A stretch of 50,828 bases of DNA, taken from positions 1 to 50,828 of the forward strand of contig NZ_LUUK01000016.1 in assembly GCF_001644025.1 (NCBI RefSeq), written 5' to 3'. This DNA comes from Methylomonas koyamae (GTDB lineage Bacteria; Pseudomonadota; Gammaproteobacteria; Methylococcales; Methylomonadaceae). The notes below the pieces were generated by a model. It worked only from the letters and a program-made list of their open reading frames with translations. It was not told the origin of the DNA and made no database searches. The number at the start of each line of letters is the position of its first letter. The stretch's first letter is position 1. The translations under genes were made by a program, and so were the position numbers. Below, piece after piece: positions 1-8,315 of this stretch.

Positions 1-118
1 ATTTAAATTTTAAACCGACATTCAAGATAAATACACGAACTTCCGCCTTGGATCGGATTTCGCCAATCCACAATTGATTATTTTCAATAAATCCACATAA
101 CGACTTTATGTAATCTAA

Positions 119-1831
119 TTACGCCTCGGTCGTCACCCTCAGCACTTCCTCCAGCGTGGTCGTGCCCTGTAAGGCTTTGCCGACGCCGTCTTCGTACATG
201 GTTTGCATGCCTTCGGCGATCGCGGTTTGCTGGATGACGAAAGCTTCCTCGTGTTTCATGATTTGCTTGCGGATCGTGTCGGTCATCGTCAAGAACTCGA
301 TGATCGCCAAGCGGCCCTTGTAGCCGATGCCGTTGCAGGCCGGGCAGCCGACCGGTTTGTGCAGCAAGATTTCGCCGGTGGGCTGCCACTGACGCAGTTT
401 CATTTCTTCGATCAGCGTGTCCGAGGCCGGATGAGCTTGCTTGCAATGCGGGCACAATCGGCGCACTAGGCGTTGAGCCAGGATGCCGTTGATCGTCGAA
501 CTGAGCAGATATTCCTCCAGACCCATGTCCTGCAAGCGGGTGACGCCGGCGGCGGCATCGTTGGTATGCAGCGTGGACAGTACCAAGTGGCCGGTCAGCG
601 CGGATTGCACCGCGATCTTGGCGGTTTCCAGGTCGCGCATCTCGCCGATCATGATCACATCCGGGTCCTGGCGGACGATGGAGCGCAATGCCGAGGCGAA
701 GGTTAAACCAATCTGCGGTTTGGCTTGAATCTGGTTGATGCCTTCCAGTTGGTACTCGACCGGGTCCTCGACGGTGATGATCTTGCGCTCTGAGGTATTC
801 AGGGTTTTCAGCGCGGCGTACAAGGATGTGGATTTACCGCTACCGGTTGGACCGGTAATCAAAATAATGCCGTGCGGTTGCGCCAGCACTTCCATGAAAC
901 GCTCGGCCTGCTTGCCGACGAAACCCAGGGTTTTAAAATCCAGTACCGCATTTTCCTTGTCCAGCAAACGGATCACCACGCTTTCGCCGTACAGCGTCGG
1001 AATCGTCGAAACCCGCAAATCCAGTTCCTTGCCGATCATTTGCAATTTGATCCGGCCGTCCTGGGGCAGGCGGCGCTCGGCGATGTTCAGTTTCGCCATG
1101 ATCTTGATCCGCGACAGCACCGCGGCGGTGGAAGCGACCGGCGGCGAGTCGATGTCCTGCAACACGCCATCGATGCGCAAACGCACTTTCAGGCTTTGCT
1201 CGAACGGTTCGATGTGTACGTCCGAGGCCCGACTTTCGACGGCTTTTTGCAGGATGAAGTTGACCATTTTGATGATGGGCGCTTCGCTGGCCAGATCTTT
1301 TAGATGTTCCAGGTCTTCGCTGTTTTCTTCTTCGCTGGTCAGGCCGTCCAGCAGTTGGTCCATTTGCGATTTGCCTTCGCCGTATTGCAGTTCCAACGCG
1401 GCGTCGATGTCGGACATTTGGCCTATTTTCAGCGCAACCGGCTTGCCGGTCGCCAGTTGCAGGGCTTGAGCGACGTAGTCGTCTTCCGGATCCAGCACCG
1501 CGACGGTGACGGCGTCCTCGCCGGCTTCCAGGCCTGCCACGTGGTATTGCTTGAGAAAGCGCCGGGAAATGAGCTCGGGCAGCGGCGATTGAGGCGGGTA
1601 TTGTTCGCCGGCGACCTTGGGCAGGCCGCTGGTCTGAGCGAAGCAATTGGCGACATCGGCGTCCGAGCACATGCCGAGCTTGATCAACAGCTGGGGCAGC
1701 GAGTCGTCCAGCGAGGTTTTCTGCATGCGCCGAACCTTGCTCAAGTCGCTGTCGGACAGTTTGCCGTGGTGTTTGAGCAGGCTCAGAAAAGCCGCGTATT
1801 TTTCGGGTCGATTTGCGATTTCCATGTCCAT
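119..1831 (-). CDS. gspE: Type II secretion ATPase GspE (PilB/GspE family)
   Basis: A 570-residue cytoplasmic hexameric ATPase that powers pseudopilus assembly in type II secretion. An N-terminal MshEN/GspE_N-type region covers roughly residues 1-150. The Walker A motif GPTGSGKS lies near residue 330, a Walker B-like segment reads IMIGEMRD, and a tetracysteine zinc motif (LCPHC then GCPAC) lies near residues 458-497; all are typical of GspE/PilB. Length is normal for the family. An alternative ATG lies two codons downstream. It diverges from a lipoprotein gene. gspA and gspB homologues follow a few kilobases away on the other strand, which supports a secretion role rather than a type IV pilus role. 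PilB is the main alternative. Family assignment is firm, the exact subtype less so. Confidence 0.88.
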   Translation of the reverse strand: MDMEIANRPEKYAAFLSLLKHHGKLSDSDLSKVRRMQKTSLDDSLPQLLIKLGMCSDADVANCFAQTSGLPKVAGEQYPPQSPLPELISRRFLKQYHVAGLEAGEDAVTVAVLDPEDDYVAQALQLATGKPVALKIGQMSDIDAALELQYGEGKSQMDQLLDGLTSEEENSEDLEHLKDLASEAPIIKMVNFILQKAVESRASDVHIEPFEQSLKVRLRIDGVLQDIDSPPVASTAAVLSRIKIMAKLNIAERRLPQDGRIKLQMIGKELDLRVSTIPTLYGESVVIRLLDKENAVLDFKTLGFVGKQAERFMEVLAQPHGIILITGPTGSGKSTSLYAALKTLNTSERKIITVEDPVEYQLEGINQIQAKPQIGLTFASALRSIVRQDPDVIMIGEMRDLETAKIAVQSALTGHLVLSTLHTNDAAAGVTRLQDMGLEEYLLSSTINGILAQRLVRRLCPHCKQAHPASDTLIEEMKLRQWQPTGEILLHKPVGCPACNGIGYKGRLAIIEFLTMTDTIRKQIMKHEEAFVIQQTAIAEGMQTMYEDGVGKALQGTTTLEEVLRVTTEA

Positions 1832-1944
1832 CGTCGGTGCCGTAAACTAAAGCCGTGTGGCCGGCATTGTAGCGATTTTCCACTGAGTCTGGCTGCCGAT
1901 TATTACCGCAACGCGTCACGGCGCCATGCCGAAGGAAAATAACG

Positions 1945-2163
1945 ATGACGAATGGAATGAGAGCCGGGCTATTGACCGTCGCGGCGGTCGCGGCCGGCGG
2001 CTGTTCGAGCGATTGGGCGCAGCGGATGGGTTACCATGCGCTCAGCAATGCCAAGCAGATGCAGTGCCAAAAGGCGATGGCTGACGATTGCGAAAAACGC
2101 CCCGATTACGACCGCTATCAGCGCGAGCGTCGCGAGGCGACCGAGACCCAAAGTCCTCGCTAA
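1945..2163 (+). CDS. Small putative lipoprotein, 72 aa
   Basis: A 72-residue protein with a short basic start, a hydrophobic alanine/valine-rich segment and a cysteine in the context AAGGC at about residues 16-20. This fits a lipobox, so the mature protein would be a small acylated polypeptide rich in charged residues. An AAGGAA-like ribosome site lies about 8 bases before the ATG. It diverges from gspE and precedes the large KAP NTPase gene by 45 bases, so it may share its transcript. I do not recognise a family. Function is unknown; a pilotin-like role is conceivable from position only. Confidence 0.6.
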   Translation: MTNGMRAGLLTVAAVAAGGCSSDWAQRMGYHALSNAKQMQCQKAMADDCEKRPDYDRYQRERREATETQSPR

Positions 2164-2208
2164 CCGGAGGTAAGCTGGCCTACATCTTCCTCAAAACCAG
2201 AGTCCGTC

Positions 2209-5200
2209 ATGAGCGCAAACAGCGGCGAAAACTGGATGGCCGAATTGGGTTTCGCCGCCGATTCGGAATTGCAGAAGGCCTTGGAAATTGCCGCCCATAT
2301 CGGCGACGTTTCCGAAGACGATGCCAACATCAGCTACACCTCGTTACTGATCGGCTTGCTATGGAACGGCGATGCGCTATCGGTCTGGTTGCAAGCCCAA
2401 ATTCAGCGCGGCGGCGTTGCGGTCGAAAACCTCTACCGGCAGCGGCGCCTGACCGAGGCGCAACGCGAGCCGATTCTGGAAAACGTTCGTAACGGCCGGC
2501 CGGCCGCGTCGCGGCAAGTCGCGATCAGTATTTCGGCGCGGACCGTGCTGCAAGAGGCGCACACCCTGGCTTTGGAAACCGGTTGCGCCGGCGACGCGCC
2601 GCTGGCGACCCGCCACGTGCTGGCCGCGTATTTTTTTCGGAATCCGCCGGGCCACAATCATCAGCTGCACCAAGAATGGGGCTTCGAAGCCAAGGTGTGG
2701 CGAAGCCGGTTCGCCGAATACATACGCGATCATTATCCGGCGGAGTTTGGCGGTTGGGCGCAGGTGTTGAGCGGGTATCTGGATGCCGACGATTTACAAC
2801 CATCGGGACAATTCTTGGGTGGCTATGCATTCGATACCCAAACCGTGCAATTGCTGCGTACCTTGGAACAAACGATAGCGAGCCACTCGCCGCCGCTATT
2901 TTCCTCGGCAAGTTTGCTCGATCTGCTGGTGTCCCTGCGCGAAGTGCCCGATTGCGCGACCTTCGCCGAACTGGTCGCTATCCCGCTAAAAATCGGCGAG
3001 CCTCGAACGCTGACGACCCTCGATTCCCCGTTCGCCGGTAGCGGCAGCTCTTTTTCGGCGACGCACGGCTTCAAGAATATTTTGGATCGAGCGCGGACGC
3101 TAGCCCGGGCGATTAGTGGAACCGAAATCATCGGTGTCCGCCATATTATCGCCTCGCTGTTGGTCTCGCCGGATTCGACAGCCAATAAAACACTGAAGCG
3201 GGTAGGTGTCAGCCTACCGTTGCTGCGTAATCGAGTCTTGGGCGACTTTACCCGGCGCTGGGTCAATGACGACGGCTTGCAATGGCGCTTTCACTTGATC
3301 GGTACCACGCCGCCGACCATCGCCGGCTATAGCTCGGATTCGGCCGATACCGGCATCGACAAGCTGGATGTCGCGCGTTATGCGACCGCGTTCGCGGTGG
3401 TCGTGGCCGCCGAACAGGTCAGACCGCCGTTGTCGATCGGCATTTTCGGCGATTGGGGTGCCGGCAAGAGCTTTTTCATGCGCTTAATCAGCGAGCAAAC
3501 CGAGCGGCTGTGCGCCAATTCCACGCTCGGGCCGGACGGCAAGCGTCTGTTTTGCCGGCGAATCCTGTCGATCCGTTTCAATGCCTGGCATTACGCGGAG
3601 CAAGACTTATGGGCCAGTCTGGTTCAGACCATTTTCCAGGAGTTAAATAAAGCGCTGCTTGGCCCGAGTGACGCGTCCGATGTTTTGGCCTCGGTGCAAC
3701 AGGATTTAAACTTGGCTAAAGAGGCCAGAGCGGAGGCAGAGAATCAGCTTAACCGAGCACGTGACGAACAAGACGATCGCAATAATGCGCTGCAAGCGGT
3801 TCGGCAGCAGGCCAGACTGGAAGCCGAAAAAGTGCGGGCGCTAAGCGCTGTCGATGTCGTCGCGGCGGTCAACGCCGAAGTGATCGCGGACCAAAACCTG
3901 GAGCGTTTGCTGGTCTTGGCTGAAGATTACCTGGGGTATCGCGGCATTCGCCAAGACATTCTGGAAGGCCGCCAAACCGTGAGCGCTTTGATGGACATCG
4001 TGCGCGACAGTCGCTCGGCAACCGGCAAAGTGCGGTCGGCTTTGAGCTGGTTGTCGCGCGCGCCGATTTCCAAAAATGAATTTCGTAAACTGACGGTCGT
4101 GGCGATTCTGGTACTCGTCGTCGTCTCATTGTTCGCTACGGTTTTTCGAGACTGGATAGGCAATGCTTGGGCCATGCTATCGACCTTGCTTGCCGAACTG
4201 GGCGCGGTCGGCGGGATGGCAATCGCTTGGGCGAAACGCCATTTGAAAACAGTGTCCGAGGGCTTGAATCAATTCGATAATTTGAGCGGTGAGTTAGACC
4301 GCCGGCTGGCCGCCAAACACTTGGAAAATCAAGCCGATCTCCTGTCTGCCGAGGAAGCCTTTCGGCAATCTCAGGCCAAGCTGGCCGATGCGGAAGCCTC
4401 GCTGCTGATGGCAATACAAAACGTCGAACAAGCCGAGCAAGCCGTCGCGGAAAGCCGGTCGGCGCAACGCATCGCCCGGTTGGTGGAGCAACGCCTCAGC
4501 GGCAGGAACTACGAGCAATATCTTGGTATTGTCGCGGCCATCCGCGCCGACTTCCAAACCTTGAGCGATCTGATGAAGCAAATGCGCCGGGAGTCCGAGT
4601 CAGCACCGACCACGCCGGAACCCATCGATCGGATCGTGTTGTATATCGACGACCTGGACCGTTGTCCCAGCGATCGCGTCGTGGCGGTGCTGGAAGCGAT
4701 TCACCTGATGCTGGCCTTCGAGTTGTTCGTGGTCGTGGTCGGCGTGGACATTCGTTGGGCGGCCCGATCGTTGGCCGAAAAATACCCCAACCATTTGACG
4801 CCGGGCGACGAACAATGCCAAACCACGCCGACGGCGCTTAGCCGGGCCGACATTGACGGCGCGACCGCGCTCGATTATTTGGAAAAAATTTTTCAGATTC
4901 CGTTTTGGTTGCCGCCGATGGAAGAACAAGCCAGCCGCAATCTGATTTTCGAATTGTTGCCGGCGCCGGTCGGCCAAGCCGGTGTCGAATCCGGGCACAA
5001 CATCGGGGAGCAGAAGCCCGCGGACTTGCCGGCCGCCGATCAACAGGCCGCCACGGCGCCAGCGGCTCACCTCGACGCGGCCAAGGCCCAGCCCTCACCA
5101 ACGCCGAAAGGGGCGGAATTGTTGGACATCGCCGCCGAGGAACGCAATTACATGCTGCGCCTGGCGGGCGCGGTCGGCAAGTCGCCGCGCCGGCTGAAGC

Positions 5201-5559
5201 GCTTTGTCAATACCTACCGAATCTTGAAGGCCTCGATCGATGCCTTGGAACGGGAAACCTTTGTTTTAGAACACGGCGCCAGCGGCGAATACCGGACCGC
5301 GATGACGCTGTTGGCCTTGGTCACCGGCGCGCCGCGCAGTTCGCTGGACATGCTGCGCTTTTTGGACGAACATCGCGACGAGGATGCTTTCCAGTTGTTC
5401 GACGACTACCTGCGCAGCCTGATTTACGCTAACGAGGCTAAATACGTGCTTGGCGCATTGACCGCCTACCGAACGACGCAGCCGACAAACTTGCGAGAAT
5501 TGAGGCACTGGGCACCGCTGGTGGCGCGCTTTAGCTTTCGGTCGGGTACGGGGATGTAG
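2209..5559 (+). CDS. Large KAP-family P-loop NTPase with N-terminal Clp-N-like repeats and membrane segments
   Basis: A 1116-residue protein. Two helical segments resembling ClpA/ClpB N-domain repeats lie near residues 111-145 and 288-325. The KAP NTPase core follows: Walker A GDWGAGKS at 414-421, the family-typical FNAWHYAEQDLWASL segment shortly after, coiled coil near 500-547, two hydrophobic segments near 628-646 and 653-674, a second long coiled coil near 696-762, and Walker B YIDDLDRCP at 812-820. The C-terminal SPRRLKRFVNTYRI segment is typical of KAP proteins. KAP NTPases (Kidins220/PifA group) are membrane-associated signalling or defence ATPases; F-plasmid PifA mediates phage exclusion. 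Here the gene sits between gspE and gspA/gspB, where I know of no standard component like it. The actual role is unknown; defence or membrane-stress sensing is an inference. Confidence 0.85.
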   Translation: MSANSGENWMAELGFAADSELQKALEIAAHIGDVSEDDANISYTSLLIGLLWNGDALSVWLQAQIQRGGVAVENLYRQRRLTEAQREPILENVRNGRPAASRQVAISISARTVLQEAHTLALETGCAGDAPLATRHVLAAYFFRNPPGHNHQLHQEWGFEAKVWRSRFAEYIRDHYPAEFGGWAQVLSGYLDADDLQPSGQFLGGYAFDTQTVQLLRTLEQTIASHSPPLFSSASLLDLLVSLREVPDCATFAELVAIPLKIGEPRTLTTLDSPFAGSGSSFSATHGFKNILDRARTLARAISGTEIIGVRHIIASLLVSPDSTANKTLKRVGVSLPLLRNRVLGDFTRRWVNDDGLQWRFHLIGTTPPTIAGYSSDSADTGIDKLDVARYATAFAVVVAAEQVRPPLSIGIFGDWGAGKSFFMRLISEQTERLCANSTLGPDGKRLFCRRILSIRFNAWHYAEQDLWASLVQTIFQELNKALLGPSDASDVLASVQQDLNLAKEARAEAENQLNRARDEQDDRNNALQAVRQQARLEAEKVRALSAVDVVAAVNAEVIADQNLERLLVLAEDYLGYRGIRQDILEGRQTVSALMDIVRDSRSATGKVRSALSWLSRAPISKNEFRKLTVVAILVLVVVSLFATVFRDWIGNAWAMLSTLLAELGAVGGMAIAWAKRHLKTVSEGLNQFDNLSGELDRRLAAKHLENQADLLSAEEAFRQSQAKLADAEASLLMAIQNVEQAEQAVAESRSAQRIARLVEQRLSGRNYEQYLGIVAAIRADFQTLSDLMKQMRRESESAPTTPEPIDRIVLYIDDLDRCPSDRVVAVLEAIHLMLAFELFVVVVGVDIRWAARSLAEKYPNHLTPGDEQCQTTPTALSRADIDGATALDYLEKIFQIPFWLPPMEEQASRNLIFELLPAPVGQAGVESGHNIGEQKPADLPAADQQAATAPAAHLDAAKAQPSPTPKGAELLDIAAEERNYMLRLAGAVGKSPRRLKRFVNTYRILKASIDALERETFVLEHGASGEYRTAMTLLALVTGAPRSSLDMLRFLDEHRDEDAFQLFDDYLRSLIYANEAKYVLGALTAYRTTQPTNLRELRHWAPLVARFSFRSGTGM

Positions 5560-5587
5560 GCCGGTCGTCCGCTGGAGCGCAATTTGA

Positions 5588-7243
5588 GTGCAATTTGCCG
5601 GGCTTTGCATTAGCATCCGGCCAACCTATCGTCGAGCCGTCAAAACCTTGTACCAGTCCTATTTCAATTTCAGCGAACTACCGTTCTCGATCTCGCCCGA
5701 TCCGCGGTTCATGTACATGAGCGAGCGCCATCAGGAAGGCTTGGCGCATCTGCTGTACGGCATCAATCAGGGCGGCGGTTTCGTGGCCTTGACCGGCGAA
5801 GTCGGCACCGGCAAAACCACCTTGTGCCACTGCTTGTTGCAACAGCTACCCGATAACGTCGATATCGCGTTGATCCTGAATCCCAAACTGACCGCCGTCG
5901 AATTATTGGCGACGATATGCGACGAATTGGGTATCGCCCATGCAAGTCTGAGTGCGAAGAGTTTAATCGATGCCATCAATACTTATCTATTGGCTGCGTA
6001 CGCCGAAGGTCGGCGCAGCGTGCTGCTGATCGACGAAGCTCAGAATTTGAGTCTGGAGGTACTGGAGCAGATTCGGCTGCTGACCAATCTGGAAACCAGC
6101 AAAGCCAAATTGCTGCAGATTATTCTGGTCGGCCAGCCCGAGTTGAACCAAATGTTGGCTCGCCAAGAACTGCGCCAGCTCAATCAACGGATAACCGCGC
6201 GTTATCATTTGGGTCCGCTGTCGCTGGACGAAACCCGTGCCTACATCTTGCACCGTTTGCGGGTTTGCCACGGTAGCCATCGTTTGTTTCAGGCCGCGGC
6301 CATTCGCAAAATTTACCGGTATTCCGCCGGGGTGCCGCGCTTGATCAACATCTTGTGCGACCGAGCCTTGCTCGGCGCTTACGCGACCAATGCCCGCCAG
6401 ATCGGTCCGGCGATCATCGTCCGCGCCGCCAGCGAAACCTTGGGGCCCCGGCGAGCAGCGGTAAAGCAGCGCTACGTGGCGGCCGCCGCGACGTTGGCAC
6501 TCAGTGTCGCGGCGGGGGGCTACGTTTGGTGGACGGATCGGCCGATCGTCCAAACCGCCAAGCCGCTTGCAGTATCGGAGGCCGCCGTCGCCGTGGCGCC
6601 GCCGCCGGTCGAGGCCAAGCCGCTCGCGCCGGCTTTCCAGGAATGGCTCGATGAGGCGCCGGCGTCTCCGGATGTCGCGTTAGCCGAACTACTGCGGATT
6701 TGGCGGCAAAAGCCGACGACCGATACACCGGTTAATTGCGACTCGATCGCTACGTTGGGTTTGAGTTGCTTATCGGGCAAGGCGAGCTGGCGGGAATTGA
6801 TACGCCTCGACCGTCCGGCGCTGTTGGTACTGAACGATACGCGGGGCCAAAAGCGCTACGTACTTTTGACCGGCGCGGACCCGAGCCGCGCGGAGGTCCG
6901 GATTAACGGCGACAAGTCCTTCCCGCTGGTCGAGCTGCTAACGCTGTGGGACGGAAATTATCTGCTGCTGTGGCGACCGCCACGGCCGGGCTTGACCGAA
7001 ATCGCGCCGCCGCAAAAATCCGCCGATGTCGTATGGTTGCGCCGACAGATCGGCAAAGTCGCCGAGGTTCCCGCAGGCGGCGATCCGCAGCTTTTCGACG
7101 ACGCGTTAAAAACCCAGCTAGTGGCATTTCAACGCCAGCAGCAATTGACGCCGGACGGCATCGCCGGCGCGCGTACCCTGATTCAGTTGCAGAACCGGAG
7201 TGGGGCGGAGGATTCGCCCCATTTGGACATCAACCCCCGCTAG
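5588..7243 (+). CDS. gspA: GspA/ExeA-type AAA ATPase with peptidoglycan-binding domain
   Basis: A 551-residue ATPase of the ExeA/GspA group, which with GspB helps place the type II secretin through peptidoglycan. The N-terminal FNFSELPFSISPDPRFMY segment is characteristic. Walker A GEVGTGKTT is at residues 70-78 and Walker B SVLLIDEAQ follows. A single membrane segment lies near residues 300-315, then a periplasmic region with a peptidase-like fold (around CDSIATLGLSCL), and a C-terminal PG_binding_1 repeat ending FQRQQQLTPDGIAG. I chose the GTG at 5588 because GGAG precedes it by 10 bases. A TTG at 5648 would give a start closer to the usual ExeA N-terminus. gspB follows after 10 bases. Confidence 0.87.
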   Translation: MQFAGLCISIRPTYRRAVKTLYQSYFNFSELPFSISPDPRFMYMSERHQEGLAHLLYGINQGGGFVALTGEVGTGKTTLCHCLLQQLPDNVDIALILNPKLTAVELLATICDELGIAHASLSAKSLIDAINTYLLAAYAEGRRSVLLIDEAQNLSLEVLEQIRLLTNLETSKAKLLQIILVGQPELNQMLARQELRQLNQRITARYHLGPLSLDETRAYILHRLRVCHGSHRLFQAAAIRKIYRYSAGVPRLINILCDRALLGAYATNARQIGPAIIVRAASETLGPRRAAVKQRYVAAAATLALSVAAGGYVWWTDRPIVQTAKPLAVSEAAVAVAPPPVEAKPLAPAFQEWLDEAPASPDVALAELLRIWRQKPTTDTPVNCDSIATLGLSCLSGKASWRELIRLDRPALLVLNDTRGQKRYVLLTGADPSRAEVRINGDKSFPLVELLTLWDGNYLLLWRPPRPGLTEIAPPQKSADVVWLRRQIGKVAEVPAGGDPQLFDDALKTQLVAFQRQQQLTPDGIAGARTLIQLQNRSGAEDSPHLDINPR

Positions 7244-7253
7244 TCTTATCGAT

Positions 7254-8036
7254 ATGTCTTACATCTTAAACGCATTGCGTAAATCCGAGCAGGAGCGGCA
7301 AGCGCTACAGCCGGATACGGTCGCGGCCAGGATTGCGGTACAACCCGCCCCCGCGCGACAGGGCATCGCCAAAATCGTTGTCGCATTGGTATTGCTGAAC
7401 GCGGCTATTTTGACGTATTTCCTGGGCTTTGCACCGGGCAAGCCGGAGGCCGTTCAACCCATCGCGGCAAACCGGGCGCCGCGGCCCGACGCGGAATCCG
7501 AACCGGTGTCGGCCGGCCAGACCGGCAAGCCGGAACGGAAACGGCCGTCGGCGCCGAAAGTCGATCCGCCGCCACGGACGGTCGCGGCAAGCAGCGTGGC
7601 GGATAAGGCCGGCGCGGCCAAGAAAATGGCCCCCGAACCTCCAAAAGTAACCGCCGCGCCGAAGCCGGTGGTAGTGGCCGAGCCGGCACGCGACGATTCG
7701 GCGCTGGAACCGGAGAAGTCGGCCGTCCCCGCGCCGAAACCGGCCGTTCCGGCGGTAGCCGCCGTCGCCGCGATTGCGCCGGCCGCCGCGCCGCCGCGGC
7801 CGAAAAGCGGGTTGGACACACTGGACGATTTACCGCCGGAGCTGCGCCAATCGCTACCCAGCCTGCCGATCAATGTCTACAGTTACTCGGCCACGCCGGC
7901 CGAGCGCTTCGTGATGATAGACATGGTCAAATACGTGCCCGGCCAGACCATAAAAGATCAGGTCGAATTACGGGAAATCCAGGAGGATGGCATCGTCGTG
8001 CGTTATCGCGAGCGCGTGTTCAAAATCAAGCGCTAA
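7254..8036 (+). CDS. gspB: Type II secretion assembly protein GspB
   Basis: A 260-residue bitopic protein. The start MSYILNALRKSEQER is the classic GspB N-terminus and fixes the ATG at 7254, although the frame is open upstream. One membrane helix lies near residues 39-57, followed by a long Ala/Pro/Lys-rich periplasmic spacer (about 60-190). The compact C-terminal domain contains LPINVYSYS and ends GIVVRYRERVFKIKR, the GspB periplasmic domain that partners GspA in secretin assembly. It starts 10 bases after gspA, so the two form an operon. Confidence 0.9.
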   Translation: MSYILNALRKSEQERQALQPDTVAARIAVQPAPARQGIAKIVVALVLLNAAILTYFLGFAPGKPEAVQPIAANRAPRPDAESEPVSAGQTGKPERKRPSAPKVDPPPRTVAASSVADKAGAAKKMAPEPPKVTAAPKPVVVAEPARDDSALEPEKSAVPAPKPAVPAVAAVAAIAPAAAPPRPKSGLDTLDDLPPELRQSLPSLPINVYSYSATPAERFVMIDMVKYVPGQTIKDQVELREIQEDGIVVRYRERVFKIKR

Positions 8037-8050
8037 CCGGCGCGCGCCGG
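8037..8050. repeat. 14-base perfect palindrome after gspB
   Basis: CCGGCGCGCGCCGG begins directly after the gspB stop codon. It could form a strong GC hairpin, but no T-run follows, so a rho-independent terminator is not clear. The remaining gap to ppsA (to 8315) holds no gene I can support. An AAGGAG ribosome site lies just before the ppsA start. Confidence 0.5.
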
Positions 8051-8315
8051 CGGGTCCGTCTGATCGTCGCCGGGACCGCATTTAGACTATATTCAAGTAG
8101 GGACCGATCCGCTTCGCGAACTGTCGAAGCTTGTGAACGGCGTATGCCGATAGTCGCTTGCTTAGCCAGCGGCGCGGACTCGGAAACGGCCGGAAGTTCG
8201 GTCGGGTTGAGCGGCTTCGGGTTCGAGCGCCGAATCCCAGTATTTCAGAGCCCAAACCAAGACGGCCGGCCGGACAGTCGGCGTAATCACGATAACCACA
8301 GTCAAGGAGCGTCTC

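Noticed and set aside
933-1919. 328-codon frame overlapping gspE in another register
   Set aside because: Arginine-rich, low-complexity translation typical of a frame shadow. gspE motifs lie in the other frame.
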